DNA of 36,275 bases from Symbiodinium natans (lineage: Eukaryota > Sar > Dinophyceae > Suessiales > Symbiodiniaceae). The notes under the pieces were generated by a model that had not been told where the DNA came from, searched no databases, and worked only from the letters and a program-made list of their open reading frames with translations. Positions 35,941 through 36,275 of this stretch are shown piece after piece. The stretch is from assembly GCA_905221605.1 (NCBI GenBank), contig CAJNDS010001078.1, positions 1 through 36,275 on the forward strand, written 5' to 3'. Position 1 is the stretch's first letter, and the number at the start of each line of letters is the position of its first letter. A program made the position numbers and the translations under genes.

Positions 35941-36113
35941 CCGGGGCCGGGCGTTAAAAATGTAAGGTTTATAATGCTGCGGTGTGTTAAAACTCATTTT
36001 CTGCAAAACGTGTTATTTGGGGCTGAATATCTCAATTTACCTCCCTTTGTATTAAAATCGGAGCGTAAGTCTCCTCTCTCTTTTTCGATCTTAGGTCGAA
36101 TCACGAAGCTGGA

Positions 36114-36261
36114 TTAATTGGTATTTGTGGGAGTAGAAGTCAAGAGAGTAGAAGTCTCTCGGATTGAATATCGCAGTATAGTGATATCCGAACTCGGATC
36201 TTCTTTTATTTAATTAACGCTTTTGGGCGCATATGCCGCTCACACTTATCTCTAAACACTA
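36114..36261 (+). mobile_element. LTR-element leader-like sequence, right flank
   Basis: TTAATTGGTATTTGTGGGAG (36114) and TTAATTAACGCTTTTGGGCG (36210), 96 bp apart, correspond to the pair at 856 and 956 on the left flank, with similar sequence between (AGTCTCT...ATTG...CAGTA). It includes the direct repeat GAGTAGAAGTC and the palindrome TCCGAACTCGGA (36187-36198). On the left a gag-like start follows; here the window ends first. Confidence 0.4.
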
Positions 36262-36275
36262 GGGGGGGGGGGGGG
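36262..36275. repeat. Poly-G run at the window end
   Basis: At least 14 G to the last base of the window. Its true length and what follows are unknown. It may mark a contig end. Confidence 0.85.

Larger units (their letters stand above)
35700..36113 (+). mobile_element. Probable LTR (3' part) of an LTR retrotransposon
   Basis: Non-coding sequence with a TATA-like CATATAAGG at 35932, AT-rich downstream sequence including ATTAAAAT (about 36051-36058) and an end (GAATCACGAAGCTGG then TTAATTGG) resembling the left-flank sequence ending near 855. Immediately downstream is a leader-like sequence. The 5' end of the LTR and its terminal dinucleotides could not be fixed; it may begin near the T run at about 35715. 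A solo LTR or a truncated element are alternatives. Confidence 0.4.

Overview
This is a eukaryotic, non-genic window made almost entirely of tandem satellite DNA, bounded on both sides by decayed retroelement sequence. I see no intact gene, tRNA, rRNA, CRISPR array or bacterial-type operon. The host cannot be named from the sequence. The retroelement remnants (a non-LTR element with a restriction-like C-terminal domain, and LTR elements with a leader of the type common in plants) suggest a plant, alga or similar eukaryote with a repeat-rich genome. LAYOUT. 1-670: the broken 3' end of a non-LTR retrotransposon, with a 40-bp duplication behind it. 671-1204: LTR-element U5/leader and a short gag-like reading frame, cut off by satellite. 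1205-3930: about 39 diverged copies of a ~70-bp satellite (family A). 3931-4250: an AT-rich unique spacer ending in one more forward A unit. 4251-5027: family A again in reverse orientation. 5028-7040: a diverged edge subfamily of a 52-bp satellite (family B). 7041-8530: an embedded block of a third, ~53-bp satellite (family C). 8531-35470: about 27 kb of family B, all head to tail in one orientation. 35471-35690: GA and GAGAAT microsatellites. 35700-36275: a second LTR-like sequence with leader, ending in a G run. HOW IT HANGS TOGETHER. Family B totals about 29 kb, or roughly 550 monomers. It shows the usual satellite traits: recurring variant blocks at several spacings (312 bp, ~2.2, ~3.2, ~4.6 and ~17.4 kb), a more diverged edge than core, and a captured 0.1-kb gag fragment near 21.35 kb. 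Long reading frames across B (up to ~1,500 codons) are a by-product of the monomer: it has no stop in any forward frame, and because 52 is not a multiple of 3 all three frames spell the same 52-residue cycle. I do not regard them as genes. Part of the array is probably not a faithful picture of the chromosome. The segment at about 23.95-28.05 kb is an indel-ridden version of about 17.58-21.66 kb, sharing its rare variants, the AT palindrome and the gag fragment. Two stretches are verbatim identical, indels included. The simplest reading is one locus assembled twice, once polished and once from raw long-read sequence. Most noteworthy biologically are the 12-bp box shared by families B and C, the inverted A arrays, the related LTR leaders on both flanks, and the captured gag piece.
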